A DNA stretch of 6,527 nt from Candidatus Saccharimonadota bacterium. GTDB taxonomy: Bacteria; Eremiobacterota; Xenobia; Xenobiales; Xenobiaceae. Of this stretch, positions 1 to 6,133 are shown in pieces. The translations under genes were made by a program, and so were the position numbers. The DNA is taken from NCBI GenBank assembly GCA_004554425.1, contig SFMI01000101.1, positions 1 to 6,527 on the forward strand, given 5' to 3'. Position 1 is the first letter of the stretch; every line of letters begins with the position of its first letter. Under the pieces are notes generated by a model. It saw only the letters and a program-made list of their open reading frames with translations. It was not told where the DNA came from and searched no databases.

Positions 1-8
1 CCTTGCGT

Positions 9-48
9 CCCCCTTATGACTCACACTCAAGGGGGTCGTTTCATTTTT
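9..48 (+). terminator. Possible intrinsic terminator of an upstream gene
   Basis: CCCCCTT at 9-15 pairs with AAGGGGG at 29-35 around a 13-base loop. A T-rich run follows, broken by a few other bases (TTT at 39-41, TTTTT at 44-48). This suits the end of a + strand gene lying left of the window. The stem is only 7 bp and the T run starts three bases after it, so the call is tentative. No coding sequence is visible to its left in this window. Confidence 0.4.
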
Positions 49-52
49 GTCC

Positions 53-107
53 ATATTTAAAAGGCGAGGCAGACTGTTATTAGCAGATTGTCTCGCCTTT
101 TAAATAT
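53..107. terminator. Long hairpin, probable bidirectional terminator
   Basis: Bases 53-68 are perfectly complementary to 92-107 (16 bp). Pairing continues inward almost to the tip through G-U pairs and one mismatch (73/87), ending in a 3-base loop near 79-81. The stem core is GGCGAG/CTCGCC. It is flanked by AAAA on the left and TTTT on the right, so the RNA from either strand would read as a GC-rich hairpin followed by a short U run. It probably separates the transcript arriving from the left from the leader of the phosphate transporter gene. Confidence 0.65.
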
Positions 108-265
108 GCTTTAAGTAAGAAGGGAAAAAAATAGCCTTACAGAACTTCCTCGCGCCTTATGTTATTGAGTACGCTCCAACAATTATATTGTTTTGCTACT
201 GAAAGTACGGGTCGTTCCTGGCCATTGTTCAGGAATGTTGATTTTGTTTACGAAAATATGCTGCG
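108..265 (+). other. Non-coding stretch with several small hairpins; possible small RNA or leader
   Basis: No credible coding sequence lies here. Three small inverted repeats follow one another: 178-183 with 187-192 (3-base loop), 197-200 with 204-207 (3-base loop), and 213-220 with 230-237 (TTCCTG/CAGGAA core, 9-base loop). They lead into a strong terminator at 266-301. The order 'structured segment, then terminator, then gene' suits either a free-standing small RNA or a regulated leader of the transporter gene. I recognise no known riboswitch class and find no clear antiterminator that would compete with the terminator stem. Weak promoter-like elements (for example TTGAGT at 165-170 and TATTGT at 186-191) have poor spacing. 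Confidence 0.3.
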
Positions 266-301
266 GCCGCTCCTTTGTTGAAAGAGAGACGGCTTTTTTT
301 T
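266..301 (+). terminator. Strong intrinsic terminator upstream of the phosphate transporter
   Basis: GCCG at 266-269, CTC at 270-272 and CTTT at 273-276 pair with AAAG (281-284), GAG (286-288) and CGGC (290-293). This gives 11 base pairs with two single-A bulges (285, 289) and a GTTG loop. Eight consecutive Ts follow (294-301). It sits 92 bases before the transporter start, so it ends either a small transcript from 108-265 or, if conditional, the transporter leader. Confidence 0.7.
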
Positions 302-328
302 AATTAGATCGCTCAGACCACATAGTAT
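300..328 (+). promoter_or_regulatory. Weak candidate promoter for the phosphate transporter
   Basis: A TTAATT box (300-305) lies 17 bases before TAGTAT (323-328). Each matches four of six positions or fewer of the sigma-70 consensus, so this is the best candidate rather than a clear promoter. A promoter is expected somewhere between 302 and 393 because a terminator ends at 301. A TGTA/TACA inverted repeat at 346-357 could be an operator. I see no recognisable Pho box. Confidence 0.2.
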
Positions 329-393
329 GAATTGAATTCGAAAATGTACATTTACATACAGAAACGTAGTATAGGAAAGTAGAAAAGAAAGAA

Positions 394-1428
394 ATGCATG
401 AAACCATTTGGATTTTAGCTGCAGTCGTAATAATTGCACTAGCATTCGATTACGTAAACGGTTTCCACGACGCAGCTAATGCTATCGCCACGGTAGTTTC
501 CACCAGAGCTTTATCGCCCAGAACAGCCGTTTTAATGGCAGCTTGCTGCAACTTCTGCGGCGCACTCCTCTTTACCGGAGTAGCCAAGACCATTACTAGC
601 GGTATCGTAGAAGGCGATGCCATGAATAGTCAATCGCTAATTCTATCGGCACTAATAGGCGCCATTATCTGGAATCTTCTCACCTGGGTTTGGGGCTTGC
701 CTTCCTCTTCTTCCCACGCTTTGGTGGGCGGTTTGGTAGGTGTGGCTTTGGCCCGCGTCGGTACTGACGGTGTAAAGTGGTGGGGAGTTATGGACCACGT
801 AGTGATTCCCGGTTTAGTTTCACCACTGGTCGGTTTAATACTCGGTTATTGCATCATGCTCTCTCTGTACTGGATTTTGCGTCACCAGCATCCTTCAATT
901 GGTCACAAATTTAAGTATGCCCAGTGGCTCTCTTCCAGCCTTATGGCTTTTTCCCACGGCTCTAACGATGCCCAAAAAGTTATGGGTATTATCACTTTAG
1001 CTCTCTGGACCGCCACCAGTACTGGACTTATTGAACAGCATTGGCAGCCAGATTTGGAAGTGCGCTGGTTTACTAAAGTGGCTTGCGCTACCGTAATTGC
1101 CTTAGGAACTTCCGGCGGTGGCTGGCGTATCATTAAAACTTTAGGTGCTAAAGTCGTTCGCTTACAACCTGTCCACGGATTTGCCGCCGACTTAACATCT
1201 TCTACCATTCTTTTGACAACCGCAGCCTTGGGTATGCCTATTTCTACCACCCACGTAATTACCGCTAGTATTATGGGTGTAGGCGCCGTAAAACGCATCA
1301 ATGCCGTACGCTGGAGTATTGCTAACAATATTTTGGTAGCTTGGGTCTTCACTCTTCCTGCTGCTGCCACTATGTCGGCTATTACCTATCATATTTTGAA
1401 GTATATAGATCCGGCTCTCTATAACTAA
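394..1428 (+). CDS. pit: PiT-family inorganic phosphate transporter
   Basis: An inner-membrane carrier for inorganic phosphate of the PHO4/PiT family, whose bacterial members use an H+ or Na+ gradient and often move metal-phosphate complexes. The 344 residues are a short but complete form. They contain the duplicated family signatures: GFHDAANAIATVVSTRAL at 23-40 and AFSHGSNDAQKVMG at 185-198, each followed later by a Ser-rich re-entrant motif (GLPSSSSHALVGG at 101-113; GMPISTTHVITASIMG at 280-295). The GGGWRIIKTLG segment (241-251) is also typical. About nine to ten hydrophobic segments span the chain. The first begins near residue 5, which supports the ATG at 394. The ribosome site is weak: AGGAAAG at 373-379 is 14 bases away, and a purine-rich run is closer. 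No PhoU-like DUF47 partner, common beside pit genes, is present. Terminators on both sides suggest a single-gene transcript. Confidence 0.95.
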   Translation: MHETIWILAAVVIIALAFDYVNGFHDAANAIATVVSTRALSPRTAVLMAACCNFCGALLFTGVAKTITSGIVEGDAMNSQSLILSALIGAIIWNLLTWVWGLPSSSSHALVGGLVGVALARVGTDGVKWWGVMDHVVIPGLVSPLVGLILGYCIMLSLYWILRHQHPSIGHKFKYAQWLSSSLMAFSHGSNDAQKVMGIITLALWTATSTGLIEQHWQPDLEVRWFTKVACATVIALGTSGGGWRIIKTLGAKVVRLQPVHGFAADLTSSTILLTTAALGMPISTTHVITASIMGVGAVKRINAVRWSIANNILVAWVFTLPAAATMSAITYHILKYIDPALYN

Positions 1429-1452
1429 TAAGCGATTTAAATAATTAACAGC

Positions 1453-1497
1453 AAAAAAATAAGAGCGGATTCAGCAAGAATCCGCTCTTATTTTTTT
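1453..1497. terminator. Bidirectional terminator between converging genes
   Basis: Bases 1453-1472 are perfectly complementary to 1478-1497: a 20-bp stem with a 5-base loop (AGCAA). The GC-rich core AGAGCGGATTC is flanked by seven As on the left and seven Ts on the right, so the RNA from either strand ends in a U run. It lies 24 bases after the transporter stop and only two bases from the stop codon of the minus-strand M14-like gene, and it serves both. Confidence 0.93.
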
Positions 1498-1499
1498 AT

Positions 1500-4103
1500 T
1501 TATTCGTCACCACGGCTGCGCCTTAACAGCAAAGGCGCTGTTGGCGCTAAAGGATCTTCAGTAAAATCTTCTCTGGAGATTTGCTTTTCGGCCGCTTCAG
1601 GAGGCGGCGTAGCCGGACGAGTCGGTTTGCTAGGAAGCAACGGATGTGGTTTTACTTCACCACGCCTTTCGGCAGCAGCCGCCGATTCTTCCAAACTTCT
1701 AGCGCTGCGAGGCTGGTTTTGACGAGCAACAGACTCAGACTGGCGCACAGCAGCAGCTAAGCCACTCTTAGCCGGCGGCTGGCCAAAAACTCGACCTGAA
1801 GGCTGCACTCTAGGATGAGAGTGCTCTTTGCGCAAAGGAGAATCCTCCGAACCGGCATAACGAACAGGAGCCGATTCGGCACTAGTCTTACGCAAGCCAC
1901 CCGAAGAAGCAGCAGCGGTAGGACGAGCGAAGTCGGAAGCGCCGACCTGGGGAGCAGGCGCAGGCGGATTGGCTTTTTCTACCGCCGAAAGACGTTTGGC
2001 ACCACCTAAAGCCATAGGCCGATAACCTCCGCGCACAGACGGCTGGGCCTGAGGAGTACTTTCAGCTTTGGACTCATTGGCCACGGCAGAAGTAACTTCT
2101 GTAAGCTTAACTGGGCGCACCACTGGACGAGACGGTGCAGCAGATTCGGCGGTAGCGATTTGATTTACCGGAGTAGGCTCCAAAGAGCTGCGTCCAACAC
2201 TGTTCTTCGTCGAAGATGGCACTTTAAAAGCAGCTCTAGGCAAAGAGGGCGCCTTAGCTGAAGTCGGCGCTTCGGCAGGCGCTTCGGCAGCGGCCTTTAA
2301 GCTTGTCATTTGCGGAATAGCGGCAGCCAAAGCCGCAGAAGTAACGGCCACAACATAAGGAACAGGTGAACTGCTGGGAATAATGGCACTGGGCTTGCTT
2401 ACTTTAAAGCGCTGGCGCAAAGCATTTTGCCCGCCGTCGCTTATAAACTGGACCACACCGCCGCGAGGATGGGCTGCCGAGACAACGATTTCACCGCTGC
2501 CGCGCACCAACCAAGTTTCTACACAGCGGCCGGTTTCGGAGGTGCCACTGAAAAAGGGCACATTTAAACTCTGGCGCAAGTGCAAAGACACTGCACCGGA
2601 GAGTTGCTCATGCTCGCTTAAATGCTGACCGATCAGCAATTCGGCACTTTCAGGGATAGAAATTTCAGAAATTAAAGGCTCATCTTTTGAGCGCAACTCT
2701 TCGGTAAGCCAAGTAGGTAAATAGCCTTCATTGCGTATTTCCACAGAAATTATACGCAAAGGCAGCAACTCTTCGGCTTCACCATCTTCAGGCTCAGCCC
2801 AACCGACTATTTCGTCATGACATTCGCCAAGACCAATTTTGGGAACAACTGTAGCTAAGCAAAGAGCTAAATTTACTTCACTTTCGCAAATAGTAGACAG
2901 CATTTCCCCTACTGGAGGATTGCTCCAACTTACAGAGGTATCCCAACCGCCTACTTCAACTTCGCCCAATTGCGGATGTTCGCACTTTTCCCACTTAGCA
3001 AAACCTTGGCCGTGATTATTGTAATCGAGCCAGCGCAATACAGCCAGCAAAGCATGTTCTTGCGATTTATCAGCCGGATTCTCTATGCCAGCCTCACGTA
3101 ATAAATTCCAGCCATCAACGCGCAAGCAAGGAACACCAAGTTCTTTATATACCCAATCAGCGAAGTCGCTACATTCGGCCACTTCTTCGATAGGAATATT
3201 ACTAAGTTCCGAAGCTTTTGAAGCCAAAATTTTCATTAAGGCTTGATCACGCCTATGCACTTCTGGAGAAGAGGTAACTTGGATAGTACCAGAACCGCTG
3301 CGGAAAGAAATTGCCAAACATAAATTGTTTAAACTATGCAAAAAAGCGCTGATAAGACGTGATTCTATTTGAGAAAAAGGCCCAACAAAACCATTGCCAC
3401 CATAGTGATGATCAATTGGGCCACATTCTTGAGTGAAGTCATGACTCAGCTCGCGCTTGGAATTTACTAAGCGCAAATGGATCGGAGTACCATCTTCTCT
3501 GTCAAGCAAACCTTCACGATAAAGACGATAATAAGTATCTCCCATATCACCTGGCTGGCGGGGAATAAGCAAACGGTCGTCTCTTTTGCTGACTTTCCAT
3601 TGGCCATATGGATCTTCGACACGCATTTGTAAAATGCGACCGTCGCCATTGATATCACCGGGAACTAGACCTTCTCGCAATCCGTCTAAAAATCCCAAAC
3701 GACGGCCTGCAGAAGTGGACAGACCAGAAGTCAGACACAATTCGGCGCCATCGGGAGCCAAACGAGGCACTATATAAAAAGTGTTATTGTCCAGCAACTC
3801 TGTAATAGAAGGACTGCGTCCATACTCGGCAGAGAGCCGCTGCAATATAGCCAAACAGGCCGTAGAAGCAGATAATTGACTGCCGTGAATATTGCCATCA
3901 ATCCAAATAGCCGGCTTACTGGAGGCAGCTCCGTTATTGGTGTTGGTAACTTCCGCCGCCCACAAAGAGCGGCCACCCATAGTATTTCCCAGAGAAAAAA
4001 TGCGCACCAACTGAGGAACAGCTTCCGCAATGCTGTTCAAATAGGCGGTCAATTCTTCATAATTGAGATAAGCTTCGATATTTAAAGGCGGTACTATTGG
4101 CAA
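1500..4103 (-). CDS. M14 carboxypeptidase-fold protein, apparently catalytically dead, with long disordered tail
   Basis: Residues 8-365 follow the zinc carboxypeptidase (M14) fold. Family landmarks remain: YEELTAYLNSIAEAVPQLVRIFSLGNTMGGRSLW (15-48), DGNIHG (69-74), NNTFYIVPRLAPDGAE (106-121), PGDINGDGRILQMRVEDPYGQWKV (148-171), VGPFSQIESR (240-249) and LVSLDY-like helices near 352-361. The active site is not retained. HxxE reads H73-G-S-Q76, NRNF reads S220-H-D-F223, the third zinc His is Arg268, and the catalytic Glu is Asp330. Residues 375-567 match the beta-rich C-terminal extension seen in bacterial relatives (HPQLGEVEVGGWD, GYLPTWLTEE). Residues 568-867 are Pro/Ala/Ser-rich with many Arg, and are probably disordered. 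There is no signal peptide, so a cytoplasmic location is inferred. The start is TTG (4103-4101): an in-frame stop lies three codons upstream, GGAG is 11 bases upstream, and no other start precedes the domain. It lies 46 bases downstream of the sensor kinase gene, probably in one operon. Confidence 0.88.
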   Translation of the reverse strand: MPIVPPLNIEAYLNYEELTAYLNSIAEAVPQLVRIFSLGNTMGGRSLWAAEVTNTNNGAASSKPAIWIDGNIHGSQLSASTACLAILQRLSAEYGRSPSITELLDNNTFYIVPRLAPDGAELCLTSGLSTSAGRRLGFLDGLREGLVPGDINGDGRILQMRVEDPYGQWKVSKRDDRLLIPRQPGDMGDTYYRLYREGLLDREDGTPIHLRLVNSKRELSHDFTQECGPIDHHYGGNGFVGPFSQIESRLISAFLHSLNNLCLAISFRSGSGTIQVTSSPEVHRRDQALMKILASKASELSNIPIEEVAECSDFADWVYKELGVPCLRVDGWNLLREAGIENPADKSQEHALLAVLRWLDYNNHGQGFAKWEKCEHPQLGEVEVGGWDTSVSWSNPPVGEMLSTICESEVNLALCLATVVPKIGLGECHDEIVGWAEPEDGEAEELLPLRIISVEIRNEGYLPTWLTEELRSKDEPLISEISIPESAELLIGQHLSEHEQLSGAVSLHLRQSLNVPFFSGTSETGRCVETWLVRGSGEIVVSAAHPRGGVVQFISDGGQNALRQRFKVSKPSAIIPSSSPVPYVVAVTSAALAAAIPQMTSLKAAAEAPAEAPTSAKAPSLPRAAFKVPSSTKNSVGRSSLEPTPVNQIATAESAAPSRPVVRPVKLTEVTSAVANESKAESTPQAQPSVRGGYRPMALGGAKRLSAVEKANPPAPAPQVGASDFARPTAAASSGGLRKTSAESAPVRYAGSEDSPLRKEHSHPRVQPSGRVFGQPPAKSGLAAAVRQSESVARQNQPRSARSLEESAAAAERRGEVKPHPLLPSKPTRPATPPPEAAEKQISREDFTEDPLAPTAPLLLRRSRGDE
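2266..2289. repeat. Two tandem 12-bp copies within the disordered tail region
   Basis: GGCGCTTCGGCA occurs at 2266-2277 and again at 2278-2289. On the minus strand it encodes the repeated AEAP motif near residues 606-613 of the M14-like protein. It looks like a small slippage duplication in a low-complexity tail, which fits a segment under weak structural constraint. Confidence 0.8.
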
Positions 4104-4149
4104 AAAATCTCACGCTCCAAACTAAGCTTTTTTAGCAAATGGCCTATTA

Positions 4150-5985
4150 CTATATGTTTATATCCAAACCGCTGAATCCCACAAAAGCATCCAAAGGATC
4201 AGCCTTTGTCTTCTTCATTTCCAAAATAAGAGAAGTGCCGTCGTCACCAGTGCACAAGTAAACGCAATCGCACATTTCCAGCATAACCGAATAGCCCAAC
4301 CCTAACGAGGGAGTTTCTCCCATAGAGAACCCTGGCAAAAGCACAGCCTTGGGCAAGTTATCAAAAGCGATACCATGACCGACATCATCTAGACGAACAT
4401 GAATACCATCATCTTCCACTCGGATGCTCATGTTGCCAGGAGGGCCATATTTGACTACATTGGTAGCCGCTTCTGATACACAAGTGACCATATCAAAAAG
4501 TCGATCCTTGCCAAAGCCTTGTTCTTCCATGACTTTTTCAGAGATACGGCGGGATTGCGGCACATCAGCCTTTTCTTTCAAAGCCAAAGTGGCTACTTCA
4601 CGGCCACATTTCGCCCAGTGGCTGTCTAATTCGTCTCGTTCACAAAATACTAATTTCCCTGAAGTGAGTGAATTTAAAGCATCACGATAGAAACGGCGGC
4701 GGTTGGCTTCTTCTTCCAAACGGCGCTTCACATTGATAGCATTTTGCAAAGCCAAACCGGCTTGAATACCGACAGAAATAAGGAAAGAGTTGTTTTCTCT
4801 TGATAGAGCGGTTTCTTTATCGGCCAAAGCCCAAATACAACCGATATGTTCGACTCCAACAGTCAAAGCCACACAAACAACACCGCTAAGTCCAGCTTCA
4901 CGCAAGGAAGCGGCCGCAGGATCGGGATCACGCTCCAAATCTTTAATAACTCGAATCGACTGGTGAGGCAAAAGACGCGAACAGAAAGAATCGACTGTTC
5001 TCTTTATAGAAGGAGAGACGATCCCATCTACATCATGATCAACAACTTCGCCAAAGCCTTTAAGCTTTATGCCGCAGCAACGATAACCGCACATTTCGCG
5101 CACGGTTTCAGTAATAATATTAATAACTTTGGAAACATCGAAAGCACGGCTCAAACGCAAAGCCAAACTATATAAGCTGACTAAATTGCGGCTGGCTACA
5201 AATTCTTCTACAGGCATATTGTGAGCCTGACGAATTAGAGCCACACTTCCCATGTAGTTGCCTTCTTTATCGAAACGAGGCGTGGCATCAACCTCAACTA
5301 CCTGACCACTAGAACGCAAACGTACTACGTAAGGCGAAATAATGCCGTTGCGCAATTGTACTTGAACCGCATCCAAACAAGGAATGTCACGGGCGTCAAC
5401 CAATTCGCTGACATATCGCCCTTCAATGTTGCCCATACCAACCATGCCTTTAAAAGCATTGTTGGCCCAACGTACAATATCTTTACTGTCAGTATCAACT
5501 ACGCCTTGACGCACACGGTTAAGTAATTTGCGGTAGCGCTCGTGTACAGGAGCTTCACGTCCTTTGACTTCCCACCAAGTGCCACAAGCACGCATAAGGC
5601 GACAAGAATACTTCGCACAAGCAAACGAAGTATAACAAAGATAAGCTGCACGTACCCTCGGACAATCACTCTCTTTATCCGCTTGATTGGCAAAGCCGTT
5701 CTCTAACGCCAAACTGTCGAACAAGAAAAATAATTCAACATCGAAGGAATGTTGTAAGAGCAAACGACTAATCTCGTTCTGCTGAGGAAAATCGGTATTA
5801 ACAGCCGCAAATTGTATATTTTCGCCGGAAAGTAAATATTCTCTGGCTTCTTCAAGGTTGGAAGCCAACTTAACATCACAACCGAGCCTTACCAAACTAT
5901 TGGCAAAAGCTTCTTGCTCCAGATTAGAAGCACCGACAATTAAAATACTGCGCGGACTTTTATTTTTATTGCTGGAAATAGACAC
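4150..5985 (-). CDS. PAS-GAF sensor with RsbW/SpoIIAB-type serine kinase (anti-sigma-like) domain
   Basis: A soluble 611-residue signalling protein. Residues 13-92 resemble a response-regulator receiver (SILIVGAS, then strands and helices), but the acidic pocket is missing and Asn63 sits where the phosphorylated Asp is expected. A cysteine-rich linker (117-134) leads to a PAS domain (about 151-255), a GAF domain (about 265-415) and a helical linker (416-440) with no His-containing dimerisation box. The C-terminal GHKL ATPase domain (about 440-590) has the N box E505-AATN509, the G1 motif D534-VGHG538 and the G2 motif LGLG (561-564). Lack of HisKA and this motif arrangement match HATPase_c_2 proteins such as RsbW and SpoIIAB. 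These bind sigma factors or phosphorylate a serine on an anti-sigma-factor antagonist. The target here is unknown: no sigma factor, STAS protein or PP2C phosphatase is in the window. The start is GTG (5985-5983), because an in-frame stop lies five codons upstream and no later start precedes the domain. The ribosome site is weak. It probably heads an operon with the M14-like gene. Confidence 0.88.
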   Translation of the reverse strand: MSISSNKNKSPRSILIVGASNLEQEAFANSLVRLGCDVKLASNLEEAREYLLSGENIQFAAVNTDFPQQNEISRLLLQHSFDVELFFLFDSLALENGFANQADKESDCPRVRAAYLCYTSFACAKYSCRLMRACGTWWEVKGREAPVHERYRKLLNRVRQGVVDTDSKDIVRWANNAFKGMVGMGNIEGRYVSELVDARDIPCLDAVQVQLRNGIISPYVVRLRSSGQVVEVDATPRFDKEGNYMGSVALIRQAHNMPVEEFVASRNLVSLYSLALRLSRAFDVSKVINIITETVREMCGYRCCGIKLKGFGEVVDHDVDGIVSPSIKRTVDSFCSRLLPHQSIRVIKDLERDPDPAAASLREAGLSGVVCVALTVGVEHIGCIWALADKETALSRENNSFLISVGIQAGLALQNAINVKRRLEEEANRRRFYRDALNSLTSGKLVFCERDELDSHWAKCGREVATLALKEKADVPQSRRISEKVMEEQGFGKDRLFDMVTCVSEAATNVVKYGPPGNMSIRVEDDGIHVRLDDVGHGIAFDNLPKAVLLPGFSMGETPSLGLGYSVMLEMCDCVYLCTGDDGTSLILEMKKTKADPLDAFVGFSGLDINI

Positions 5986-6034
5986 ATCGGAGAGCTTTCA
6001 CAAAAAAAGACAGATTCCCCCTCGGCAGTCAATT

Positions 6035-6046
6035 GGTTAATTAACC
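6035..6046. promoter_or_regulatory. 12-bp perfect palindrome in the divergent intergenic region, possible operator
   Basis: GGTTAATTAACC is fully self-complementary and sits near the middle of the 148-bp gap between the sensor kinase and the divergent gene. It is well placed for a dimeric regulator to act on both. On the minus strand TTGACT (6032-6027), a good -35 match, lies next to it, but no convincing -10 follows. AT-rich palindromes of this size can arise by chance. Confidence 0.35.
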
Positions 6047-6066
6047 CCCAAAGTCTTCCGACCAAG

Positions 6067-6095
6067 TACAGTTAAACTACTAGAGAGCATATATT
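6067..6095 (+). promoter_or_regulatory. Candidate promoter of the truncated gene
   Basis: TATATT at 6090-6095 is a good -10 match. The hexamer 17 bases upstream, TACAGT (6067-6072), is a poor -35, so an activator or an alternative sigma factor could be involved. Transcription would then start near 6102, giving a leader of about 32 bases before the ATG at 6134. Confidence 0.3.
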
Positions 6096-6133
6096 CAAGG
6101 AGATGCTCAATTGCGCTGGAAAGGTAGTAGCAA

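Noticed and set aside
235..303. 22-codon ATG frame ending within the terminator T run, resembling an attenuator leader peptide
   Set aside because: The purine-rich AGGA abuts the ATG with no spacing, there is no run of regulatory codons, and no alternative stem competes with the terminator.
248..445. 65-codon minus-strand open frame
   Set aside because: It crosses the strong terminator and the start of the phosphate transporter, and its product shows no recognisable domain or ribosome site.
903..1370. 155-codon minus-strand open frame inside the transporter gene
   Set aside because: It is a shadow of the + strand gene, whose protein matches PiT signatures throughout.
1500..4103. Reading the M14-like gene as a decayed pseudogene
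   Set aside because: The frame is open over 867 codons, scaffold motifs are well kept, and substitutions concentrate at the active site, which fits retained but repurposed function better than decay.
4104..4149. Possible terminator between the sensor and M14-like genes (CTAAAAAAGCTTAG on the minus strand)
   Set aside because: The complementary arms are only a few bases long, GC-poor and lack a following T run, so read-through is expected.
4846..5175. 109-codon + strand open frame inside the sensor gene
   Set aside because: It lies opposite the GAF domain coding sequence and has no recognisable domain; a shadow frame.
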